Below, piece after piece: positions 22,591 to 29,946 of a stretch of DNA of 36,803 nucleotides. The notes under the pieces were generated by a model that was not told the DNA's origin, made no database searches, and saw only the letters and a list, made by a program, of their open reading frames with translations. This DNA is from Bacteroidota bacterium (GTDB taxonomy: Bacteria; Bacteroidota; Bacteroidia; 2-12-FULL-35-15), in contig CANJPX010000031.1 in assembly GCA_947476185.1 (NCBI GenBank), positions 1 through 36,803 on the forward strand. The letters are read 5' to 3'. Every line of letters starts with the position of its first letter. Position 1 is the stretch's first letter. A program made the position numbers and the translations under genes.

Positions 22591-22739
22591 GGAGTAAAGA
22601 TAATGTTCCTGAGTCAAATTTTTACACTCCTACGAAGCTTTATTTTTAGTAATTTCGCATTCAGTATTTCAATAATTAAGAGAAGGGAATTAGACTACAA
22701 AGGTCTAAGATCTAATATCAAAATCTAATATCTATAAAA

Positions 22740-24527
22740 ATGTTACGATCACATACTTGCGGAGAATTACGCGTTTCAAATGTAGGACAAACTGTTACCA
22801 TCAGTGGATGGGTGCAAGGTGTCAGAGATAAAGGGTCTTTATTATGGATCGATCTGCGCGACCGTTATGGGATCACTCAAATTACCATCGAAACCGACAA
22901 AGCTTCCAAAGAGCTTGTGGATATTGCCCGTACCTTGGGACGCGAATTTGTAGTTTCAGTTACAGGGAAAGTGACGGAGCGGTATTCAAAAAGTGATAAA
23001 ATTGAAACGGGTGATATTGAAATTTATCCCGATAAGATTTTTGTTTTAAATGCTGCCATTACTCCGCCATTTACTATTGAAGATGAAACAGATGGTGGCG
23101 ATGATATCAGAATGAAATACCGTTATCTGGATCTGAGAAGAAATCCGGTCCGTAAAAATATAGAGCTCCGTCACCGCATGGCGATTGAAACACGGAACTT
23201 TTTAGATAAATTAAATTTCTTGGAAGTTGAAACGCCTGTTTTAATTAAATCTACTCCTGAAGGTGCCCGCGATTTTGTTGTGCCATCACGAATGAATCCC
23301 GGTGAGTTTTATGCCTTGCCTCAATCACCGCAAACCTTCAAGCAATTATTGATGGTAGGTGGTTTTGATCGCTATTATCAAATTGTGAAATGTTTCCGCG
23401 ATGAAGATCTTCGTGCCGACCGTCAGCCCGAGTTTACGCAGATAGATTGTGAAATGGCCTTTGTAGAGCAGGAAGATGTTTTAAATACCTTCGAAGGATT
23501 GGTTCGTCATTTATTTAAAGCGGTGAAGAATATTGATATTCCTACACTTACCCGTATGACCTATGCTGATGCGATGAAGTTTTACGGAAATGATAAACCG
23601 GACATTCGCTTCGAAATGAAATTTGTGGAGTTGAAGTCCCCCTTGGAAGGGGGTGTCCGCAGGACGGAGGATGTTGATTTAGTTTCAGGCAAAGATTTTA
23701 AAGTATTTGATGATGCAGGTTTAGTTGTTGGTATTTGCGCTAAAGGTGCAGCGGAATATACGCGTAAACAGATGGATGAATTGACCGAATTTGTGAAGCG
23801 TCCTCAGATTGGTGCAACAGGATTGATCTATGCACGTTACAATGCAGATGGTACAATAAAATCTTCGGTAGATAAATTTTACAATGAAGAAGAATTAAAA
23901 AAATGGGTTGTTGCTTTTAATGCACAGCCCGGCGACTTGATGATGTTGATTGCAGGGGAAGAAAACAAAGCACGGAAAGCATTATCTGAATTACGTTTAG
24001 AAATGGGAACGCGTTTAGGTCTTCGTGATAAAAATAAATTCGCTTGTCATTGGGTGATCGATTTTCCGATGCTAGAATATAATGCTGAAGAAAACCGATA
24101 TTTTGCAATGCATCACCCGTTCACATCTCCGAAACCGGAAGACATTCATTTGTTGAATTCAAATCCAGGAGCTGTGCGTGCGAATGCATATGATATGGTC
24201 ATTAACGGAGTTGAGATAGGCGGTGGTTCTATCCGTATTCATAATAAACCTTTGCAGTCACAAATATTTGATTTGCTTGGATTCACAAAAGAAGAAGCAC
24301 AAGCCCAATTCGGATTTTTAATGAGTGCATTTGAATTCGGTGCGCCTCCACATGGTGGATTAGCATTTGGTTTTGATCGTTTATGTTCTTTGTTCGGTGG
24401 TTCAGAATCTATTCGGGATTTTATAGCATTCCCTAAAAATAATTCCGGTCGTGATGTTATGATCGATTCACCTTCACCAATCGCACAAGCGCAGTTAGAT
24501 GAGCTGATGATCAATGTGAAGAAGTGA
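22740..24527 (+). CDS. aspS: Aspartate-tRNA ligase (AspRS)
   Basis: The protein has 595 residues and charges tRNA-Asp with aspartate. It has an N-terminal OB-fold ([23 protein letters not shown]), then class II motif 2 ([21 protein letters not shown]) and motif 3 ([10 protein letters not shown]), and the bacterial GAD insertion domain between. In that insertion domain, residues 299-313 ([15 protein letters not shown]) interrupt the usual VEL...LVSGK block and coincide with a palindromic DNA element at 23637. All catalytic motifs are intact, so the enzyme should work. The leader before the ATG has repeats of TCTAATATC. Start choice is unambiguous. Confidence 0.95.
   Translation: MLRSHTCGELRVSNVGQTVTISGWVQGVRDKGSLLWIDLRDRYGITQITIETDKASKELVDIARTLGREFVVSVTGKVTERYSKSDKIETGDIEIYPDKIFVLNAAITPPFTIEDETDGGDDIRMKYRYLDLRRNPVRKNIELRHRMAIETRNFLDKLNFLEVETPVLIKSTPEGARDFVVPSRMNPGEFYALPQSPQTFKQLLMVGGFDRYYQIVKCFRDEDLRADRQPEFTQIDCEMAFVEQEDVLNTFEGLVRHLFKAVKNIDIPTLTRMTYADAMKFYGNDKPDIRFEMKFVELKSPLEGGVRRTEDVDLVSGKDFKVFDDAGLVVGICAKGAAEYTRKQMDELTEFVKRPQIGATGLIYARYNADGTIKSSVDKFYNEEELKKWVVAFNAQPGDLMMLIAGEENKARKALSELRLEMGTRLGLRDKNKFACHWVIDFPMLEYNAEENRYFAMHHPFTSPKPEDIHLLNSNPGAVRANAYDMVINGVEIGGGSIRIHNKPLQSQIFDLLGFTKEEAQAQFGFLMSAFEFGAPPHGGLAFGFDRLCSLFGGSESIRDFIAFPKNNSGRDVMIDSPSPIAQAQLDELMINVKK
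23637..23672 (+). repeat. Palindromic element inserted in-frame in aspS
   Basis: CCCCCTT (23638-23644) and AAGGGGG (23647-23653) form a seven-base inverted pair with a GG centre, followed by GTCC-GCA-GGAC (23655-23665). The stretch is far richer in G/C than the gene around it, and it codes for a peptide absent from AspRS relatives that I can recall. The design (C-rich arm, two-base centre, G-rich arm, then GGGTGT) resembles the palindromes of the tandem array at 36388. Insertion is inferred; no alignment was run. Confidence 0.6.
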
Positions 24528-24542
24528 TTTCTGTAAATTGAT

Positions 24543-24550
24543 TATATTTG
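24543..24550 (+). promoter_or_regulatory. -7 box of the small gene after aspS
   Basis: TATATTTG, an exact TAnnTTTG match, is 16 bases past the aspS stop and 20 bases before the ATG at 24571. This gives the small gene its own start site. Confidence 0.5.
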
Positions 24551-24570
24551 AATAATAAAATTCACAAATA

Positions 24571-24729
24571 ATGTCCGTTCGAAAAATAGTTTTAAAAAAC
24601 CCAAATACAAAGGTTAAGACTCCTTTGGAACGAAATTATTCTGAGCGATTTGAGTTTTTATTGCGGCTGATTCGCATTAAAAAAATGCTGGAAAGTGCGA
24701 TAGTTGTCCCTTCACAAAATAATTCATAA
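24571..24729 (+). CDS. Small basic protein of 52 residues
   Basis: ATG 24571 opens a 52-residue frame ending at TAA 24727-24729. The N-terminus is basic (SVRKIVLKNPNTKVKT), followed by an amphipathic, Arg/Leu-rich helix (ERFEFLLRLIRIKKMLES). A perfect -7 box stands 20 bases upstream, and the frame fills most of the gap between aspS and the convergent siaC-like gene. The pattern resembles short RNA- or DNA-binding or antitoxin-type proteins, but I recognise no family. Real gene is moderately likely because of the promoter, position and composition. Confidence 0.5.
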   Translation: MSVRKIVLKNPNTKVKTPLERNYSERFEFLLRLIRIKKMLESAIVVPSQNNS

Positions 24730-24745
24730 CAAAAAGAATAAAAAA

Positions 24746-25120
24746 TTACACTTTAACTATTTCAAAAGGAACTTTCAAAAAAGTCTTATAGTCTTCCCCT
24801 TCTTGAACGGCATCTTCATCACCTTCTTCATATTCCCATCGGATCTTTAGGTCTATACCTTGTAAATAGAAAGCGTCAAACTTTTTCATGATGCTAAAGA
24901 TCCGTTTTGAGGAACTTGTGTTATAATAAAATAAACAAAATCTCACCAAAATAGGTTTATTGTTATCAGGTAAATAGTTTTCCAACCAAACAAAAATAGG
25001 TGCAAAGAAATTTTCTACATCTTCAGGTATCAATCTTCCTTCGATCTCAAGCAATCCGTTATCAGGATCGAAACTTACAAATGGCGTTGTTTCGGTGCTG
25101 TCTATTAAAAGTTTTTCCAT
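24746..25120 (-). CDS. SiaC-family (DUF1987) regulatory phosphoprotein
   Basis: The protein has 124 residues matching DUF1987 along its length: LLIDSTETTPFVSFDPDNGLLEIEG at the N-terminus, then PIFVWLENYL and the block FCLFYYNTSSSKRIFSIMKKFD. In Pseudomonas aeruginosa SiaC, a Thr in this block is the phosphorylation site that controls a diguanylate cyclase; here T68 of NTSSSK stands at the same place. The gene starts 19 bases after the SpoIIE-type phosphatase and is the last gene of the minus-strand operon. The phosphatase is therefore its likely partner, as SiaA is for SiaC. No SiaB-like kinase or GGDEF protein is in the window, so the output differs or lies elsewhere. Confidence 0.85.
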   Translation of the reverse strand: MEKLLIDSTETTPFVSFDPDNGLLEIEGRLIPEDVENFFAPIFVWLENYLPDNNKPILVRFCLFYYNTSSSKRIFSIMKKFDAFYLQGIDLKIRWEYEEGDEDAVQEGEDYKTFLKVPFEIVKV

Positions 25121-25139
25121 TGTTGTTTATTTTTTAAAA

Positions 25140-27347
25140 TTAAAATTGAAATCCCATTACCAACATGTCATCTGTTTGAAAAGTATCTCCCCGCCATTCG
25201 TGATGTACTTTTTCTAATACCTTTTTTTGTTCTGCCAAAGGCTTGCGGTGTATGTCGAGCAAGAGCTCTTTAAATTTTCCTTTCATAAATTTTTTACCGG
25301 TGCCGCCATTTAACTGATCCGCATACCCATCGGAAAAGATATAGACCAAATCACCTTTTTTTACGTCAAATGTGTGTTCTAGTATTTCAGCTCTTTGTTC
25401 ACGTGGAATGCTTCCGATATGTTGCCTCATTGCATCCAAAACAACTAATTCATTATCTCTTATGTAAAACAAAGAGTTGTATGCACCTGAAAATTTTATG
25501 TTAATATTTTCAGTGCTTTTATCAATAGTGATCAACGACATATCCATTCCTTCTCTTGATGAGGAATCTTCAATTAATGAAAACCGGTTGATGATACCGG
25601 CATTCATCTCTCTGAGAATTTCGCTAGGTTTCGTGATCTGTAATTCATTTACGATATGATTTAAAAGATCGTTGCCGATGATGGTAAGCAAGGCTCCTGG
25701 CACTCCATGTCCTGTGCAATCCACTGCCGTTACAATTATTTTACAATTATTTTCTACCCCTTCCATCCAATAAAAGTCGCCACTTACAATATCTTTTGGC
25801 TGGTAAAAAATAAATGAATCGGGAAGCAAATCTTTTATTTTACTATTTGAAGGCAGAATGGATTGTTGTATCCTTTTAGCATAATGAATACTGTCTGTAA
25901 TGTCTTTATTTTTTTGTCTTAACTCTTCTTCGATCTGTTTTATTGTTGTAATGTCAGAATCGATCACCAACAAATTTTGAAGCTGATCATTTTCGTCAAA
26001 TATGAGAGAGAGAATGGATTGAAACCATCGTCTACCCATGTTTTTAGTGATGTTTTCAGATTCGTAAGAAGTACCCATTTTTTTACTGATACATTCTGCA
26101 AGAAGATTTTTAATATCAGGATGTGTACTTAATTCGAATAATGTTTTCCCTTTTTCTTTTTTGTATTCATCCAATGTTATTCCGTTGATATCTAAAAAAG
26201 TGTTATTAGCCCAAACCAATTCCATCTCTGCATTAAAGATCATTAAATTGTTTGTTGATTTACTAACCGCAAAAGATAAGGTAGCTAATTCTCTGTTTTT
26301 AATCTCGATGACCTCATTCTTCTTCTCTAATTCTCTATTTAGTTTTTCTTTTTGTCGGGCATTCTTGAGCACAAGTGCTGCGAATACGATCACGATAAGA
26401 AAGCCTATTAGTACTGATACTAAAACAGTTCTTTGTTTTTGTTTCTCTTTCTGCGCAAGAACATCTTTTCTTTCCTGCTCCGCCCGCATTCTCATTTCAC
26501 TGTTTTCACGCTCATTTTTTACAATGATCAATTCTTTCTTTTTCGCCTCTTCCTTTAATTGACTTTCATGAAGTTTTATGTCAGATAATTCTTTGATCGC
26601 ATTAAGAGAAATGATCTCAAGGTCTTTCTTTTTAGACTCCTCTTTTAAAAGGTCCTCCTGTTTTGTTTTATATTTTGTTTCAAGTACTACTAAATTATAT
26701 CTGGCAGAGGATTGTGTTGGGTCAAGTTCTAGAACTTTGTTGTAACATCTTTTTGCCATGTCATAATATTCATTGGCTTGTTTTGATCCGTCATTTTCAT
26801 AAATGCTTGCATAGGCCGATCCCAGTGCTAAAGAAAATTCTATTTCTTTTTGTTTGTAATTGAAACTTTCATCAACGAGTTTCATGAGCTCGAGGTATTC
26901 ATCGAAACATTGGACACTTAGCTGAATTGTCGTTTTTCCTTCTTTGAGCAAATGGAGTGCATCATTATAATAGGTACTTGCAATATATTTTAAATTTTTA
27001 GTGATATCGATCAAGAGGTCAGGGTCCGCTTCTAAGCTCAATGATTTTTGAAAAGATTGTGAGGCCCTTTCTCTATGAACGGATCTCGCATTTCCCTTTT
27101 CATGTTTTTTATACATTTCTTTATTGATCAATCCCCCGTAAAACCAAAATTTAGGATTGATTTTTAATTCGCTGTTATTGATATGATCCTCTGAAATGAA
27201 AAAGGCGGAATCTATATTTCCTTGATTGAATTGTTTTATCATCAACTCTAGGGCATTCTTGCCTTCAGTTGTTGTCTGAGAACGGACGTGTGGAGAAAAA
27301 AGAATCAGGGTGAAAATAAAAAATATACTTGCGGAATTTTTTTTCAT
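25140..27347 (-). CDS. TPR-TM-PAS-SpoIIE serine/threonine phosphatase
   Basis: The protein has 735 residues. Residues 1-23 are a signal peptide, 30-230 TPR-like helices (NEYYDMAKRCYNKVLELDP is a clear TPR), 230-305 coiled coil, 307-327 a transmembrane helix, 355-470 a PAS domain, and 490-735 a PP2C/SpoIIE phosphatase. Metal-binding residues are visible: D524 in SGDFYW, D543 with GHG in AVDCTGHGVPGA, D673 in FSDGYAD and D726/D727 in TDDM. A periplasmic TPR sensor thus appears to control a cytosolic phosphatase. The next gene downstream, 19 bases away, is a SiaC-like phosphoprotein, the likely substrate. The kelch-OmpA gene lies 34 bases upstream. Domain calls are firm; the pathway is inferred. 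Confidence 0.9.
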   Translation of the reverse strand: MKKNSASIFFIFTLILFSPHVRSQTTTEGKNALELMIKQFNQGNIDSAFFISEDHINNSELKINPKFWFYGGLINKEMYKKHEKGNARSVHRERASQSFQKSLSLEADPDLLIDITKNLKYIASTYYNDALHLLKEGKTTIQLSVQCFDEYLELMKLVDESFNYKQKEIEFSLALGSAYASIYENDGSKQANEYYDMAKRCYNKVLELDPTQSSARYNLVVLETKYKTKQEDLLKEESKKKDLEIISLNAIKELSDIKLHESQLKEEAKKKELIIVKNERENSEMRMRAEQERKDVLAQKEKQKQRTVLVSVLIGFLIVIVFAALVLKNARQKEKLNRELEKKNEVIEIKNRELATLSFAVSKSTNNLMIFNAEMELVWANNTFLDINGITLDEYKKEKGKTLFELSTHPDIKNLLAECISKKMGTSYESENITKNMGRRWFQSILSLIFDENDQLQNLLVIDSDITTIKQIEEELRQKNKDITDSIHYAKRIQQSILPSNSKIKDLLPDSFIFYQPKDIVSGDFYWMEGVENNCKIIVTAVDCTGHGVPGALLTIIGNDLLNHIVNELQITKPSEILREMNAGIINRFSLIEDSSSREGMDMSLITIDKSTENINIKFSGAYNSLFYIRDNELVVLDAMRQHIGSIPREQRAEILEHTFDVKKGDLVYIFSDGYADQLNGGTGKKFMKGKFKELLLDIHRKPLAEQKKVLEKVHHEWRGDTFQTDDMLVMGFQF

Positions 27348-27381
27348 TTACGATAATAAAAGATGAAAAATAAAGAATGTA

Positions 27382-29100
27382 CTAATCTAGTTTGATAAAT
27401 TTGAATTCTGTCCTTCTGTTTACTTTGTGTTCTTCCTCGGTGCAATCAATTCCATTTTTGCATTTATTTAATATCATCGATTCGCCATATCCCTTTCCGC
27501 TTACTCTTTTTGCATCAATGCCATTTGCTATCATATAATCTACAGCTGCCTTAGCTCGTTTTTCTGATAATTGTAAATTAGAAGCATCATCACCCCGTGA
27601 ATCTGTATGAGCTGAAATTATTACTTTTAAGTTCTGATATTGATTGAGCGATACGATAACCTGATAGATTACATTTTGTGCCTCTTTCGAAAGCTCTGCA
27701 GATCCTGCAGGGTAATATACATTCGCTGTTAACGTAATTTCTTTATCCGCAGATTTATTAAAATATTGAAGGTTAAAATAGGAATCGTCTTCTTCTATCT
27801 CATCTAATTTTGGTATTTCATAACTGAATTTTCCTTCTGTATTTTTTTCAAGGTTCTGAATAATTTTTCCATTTTGCTTAGCGATAGACACGATCGCATT
27901 TGCAGGGATCTTGTCATTTTTATCTAATACCAATTGATAGTTCCCCGACATGTCAACCTCTTTGAAAGCGAATAAACCACTATTGTCAGTGGTTGTGGTT
28001 TGAATGACCTTTTTTTCATCTCCAATCAACGAAACTCCTTGTTGCCCTAATGGTAATTTTTTGTTCTTATCTTCGTAAAGTAACTTTGCTTTATAGTCGG
28101 TGAAATTATTCGCTTTAAATTTCAGACTCCATATATCGCTGCTTCCTCCTCCGCTCAATAATTGTTTTTTGCAAATACCTGTTCCAACAAATATTGTATT
28201 GTCGTAAATAAAAGATAACGCATGATAACGGGGTTCAAACGAAACATCAGGCAGTTGATTCCATGTTTTTGTTTTCGGATCGTATTCCCATAGATCAGAA
28301 TAATATTTTATAACACCATTATATCCGGCACATACATATCCTTTTTTATTGATTGAAAAGGCTGTCGCACCTATGCGTGCAGGACCGGGAAAGTCCGTAT
28401 CCTTTTGCCATTTGTCCTTAGTCGCATTATATTCCCAAACACTTTTATTGCCTACACCTATTTCTCCTGACATTCCTCCACCAACAACATAAGCACTTGT
28501 GCCAATAACAAACACCGTAGCTTCATCTCTTCCCTTATCCGGAAAATCTGCTTTTTTTGTCCATTGATTGCTTGCCGGATTGTATTCCCAGAGATCGGTG
28601 CAAAATTTGAGTTGGTTATTTGCTGCGCCTAAAGCAACATATCCTTTATCTCCGATAGAAAAGCCAATAGCTCCGTATCTGCCTTCGCCCGGTAGATCAG
28701 CTTTTGGTGTCCATACGTTGGTAATTGAATTGTATTCCCAGAAATCTTTTTTTCCTTCATTATTACCTTTAGTGTCATTAAGTCCTGTTCCTACATATGC
28801 TTTATCACCTATTGTGAAAACGACAGCATTCATCCGGAGCTCACCCGGGAAATCAGCTTTTTTTCTCCATTCATCAGTATCTGGATCATATTCCCAGCAT
28901 TCCTTTTTAAAGGAGGAGCCATCTGTTCCCAGACAAACAATTATCCTGTCACCTGCAGAAAATGAAACTGCACCTATTACCTTACCGCCTTTAAAATCAG
29001 ATTTTTTTACCCAAACCGGCGCTTTATCTTGAGAAAACAAAAAAAATGGAAAGAGGAAACAAAAGATAAAAAGGCTTATATATCCGAAGGTTTGTTTCAT
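27382..29100 (-). CDS. Kelch-repeat OmpA-family outer-membrane protein
   Basis: The protein has 572 residues from ATG 29100, which opens a signal peptide (MKQTFGYISLFIFCFLFPFF); the longer frame to 29196 adds a second hydrophobic run and overlaps the promoter. Residues 25-320 hold six kelch repeats, each with a GDKAYVGTG-type strand and a closing WEYDPDTDEW motif. A carboxypeptidase-regulatory-like segment (LFAFKEVDMSGNYQLVLDK) follows. The last 110 residues are an OmpA/MotB peptidoglycan-binding domain (ISAHTDSRGDDASNLQLSEK, GKGYGE, NRRTEF). It should sit in the outer membrane bound to peptidoglycan. It is the first gene of an operon with the phosphatase and SiaC-like genes, suggesting a surface sensor. 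Confidence 0.9.
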   Translation of the reverse strand: MKQTFGYISLFIFCFLFPFFLFSQDKAPVWVKKSDFKGGKVIGAVSFSAGDRIIVCLGTDGSSFKKECWEYDPDTDEWRKKADFPGELRMNAVVFTIGDKAYVGTGLNDTKGNNEGKKDFWEYNSITNVWTPKADLPGEGRYGAIGFSIGDKGYVALGAANNQLKFCTDLWEYNPASNQWTKKADFPDKGRDEATVFVIGTSAYVVGGGMSGEIGVGNKSVWEYNATKDKWQKDTDFPGPARIGATAFSINKKGYVCAGYNGVIKYYSDLWEYDPKTKTWNQLPDVSFEPRYHALSFIYDNTIFVGTGICKKQLLSGGGSSDIWSLKFKANNFTDYKAKLLYEDKNKKLPLGQQGVSLIGDEKKVIQTTTTDNSGLFAFKEVDMSGNYQLVLDKNDKIPANAIVSIAKQNGKIIQNLEKNTEGKFSYEIPKLDEIEEDDSYFNLQYFNKSADKEITLTANVYYPAGSAELSKEAQNVIYQVIVSLNQYQNLKVIISAHTDSRGDDASNLQLSEKRAKAAVDYMIANGIDAKRVSGKGYGESMILNKCKNGIDCTEEEHKVNRRTEFKFIKLD

Positions 29101-29148
29101 TGAGAGAAGGTTGATAAAAACTATTTTCATAATTTCTATTAGGATAAA

Positions 29149-29156
29149 CAAACATA
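29149..29156 (-). promoter_or_regulatory. -7 box of kelch-phosphatase-siaC operon
   Basis: The minus strand reads TATGTTTG, an exact TAnnTTTG match, about 48 bases before the ATG at 29100. It supports the shorter start for the first gene. Confidence 0.5.
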
Positions 29157-29287
29157 AATAAAATAATTTGAAAAAAGAAGCACTGATTATAAACAATATT
29201 TGAATTAATCAGCTTATTGATTAACAATGTTTAAAAGGGTTATAAGGCAAGACTCGGAATAAAAAACTGGCAGAATAGTAAATGATT

Positions 29288-29875
29288 TTACCAAGCTGGT
29301 GTGACTGAAACGCTGTCGTTTGATTTCGGAGAAGGAAGTTCATCTTTTGGATGAGGAAGCTCCATAAAGGATTCTATCATTTTTATGATATCCGCTTCCA
29401 GATCTTTTTTGTTTTGTGCCCGTGTCCAGATCAATATTTGATAAAATTCATAAGGCGTTTCAACCAATGCTAATTTATAATAAACTTCATTGTTTTCTAT
29501 TTTTCCGGTAACCTCCGCTATCAATGCCTTATGACCGTTTATCTCCTGGCGTCCTGGAATACCAACTTTCCCATCCTTGATGTTCTCAGCAAATCCTTGT
29601 GAGGCAATGTTATTGAAATAAGTGTCGATATCATAATCAAGACTATAATCTTGCATGGTCTTCTTTTTTTCATCGATCACCATCGCATAAACATCTTTCT
29701 CAATATTTTGATATTGCATGGATGCGTCTTTGTGCAGATCAGTGCATGGTTGAAGATAATCGGGAACCAACATGGAATACCTGTTATTTACTTTTACCTC
29801 TGTGAAAACGGTTTCGCGTTTACAAGAAACAAATGCAAATGGAATGAAAAACAGAAAAATATAGCGATTGATCAT
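29288..29875 (-). CDS. PsbP-like lipoprotein
   Basis: The protein has 195 residues. The lipoprotein signal MINRYIFLFFIPFAFVSCKR ends in a lipobox (FVSC), so Cys18 should be lipidated. The mature domain opens NNRYSMLVPDYLQPC and follows the PsbP/DUF1795 pattern, with a beta meander and closing helix (KKDLEADIIKMIESFMELP); the last 20 residues are Pro/Ser-rich. Its fold appears shared with the secreted protein at 15882. It lies 71 bases downstream of the hybrid kinase gene on the same strand; co-transcription is possible. Function unknown. Confidence 0.75.
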   Translation of the reverse strand: MINRYIFLFFIPFAFVSCKRETVFTEVKVNNRYSMLVPDYLQPCTDLHKDASMQYQNIEKDVYAMVIDEKKKTMQDYSLDYDIDTYFNNIASQGFAENIKDGKVGIPGRQEINGHKALIAEVTGKIENNEVYYKLALVETPYEFYQILIWTRAQNKKDLEADIIKMIESFMELPHPKDELPSPKSNDSVSVTPAW

Positions 29876-29946
29876 TAATTATTATTTCGATAAGCAAAGT
29901 ACAGAAAAATAATTGTTAAAAAAAAGTATTAAGGAGGATAGTTTGG

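Noticed and set aside
26161..26562. Plus-strand open frame inside the phosphatase gene
   Set aside because: Ser/Phe-rich translation typical of the complement of Lys/Glu-rich coiled coil; the minus-strand protein has clear domains.
28568..29032. Plus-strand open frame inside the kelch gene
   Set aside because: Its apparent repeats are the complement of the kelch repeats, not independent evidence.
29100..29196. Longer N-terminus for the kelch-OmpA protein
   Set aside because: It would run through the promoter's transcription start and put a second hydrophobic stretch before a good signal peptide.
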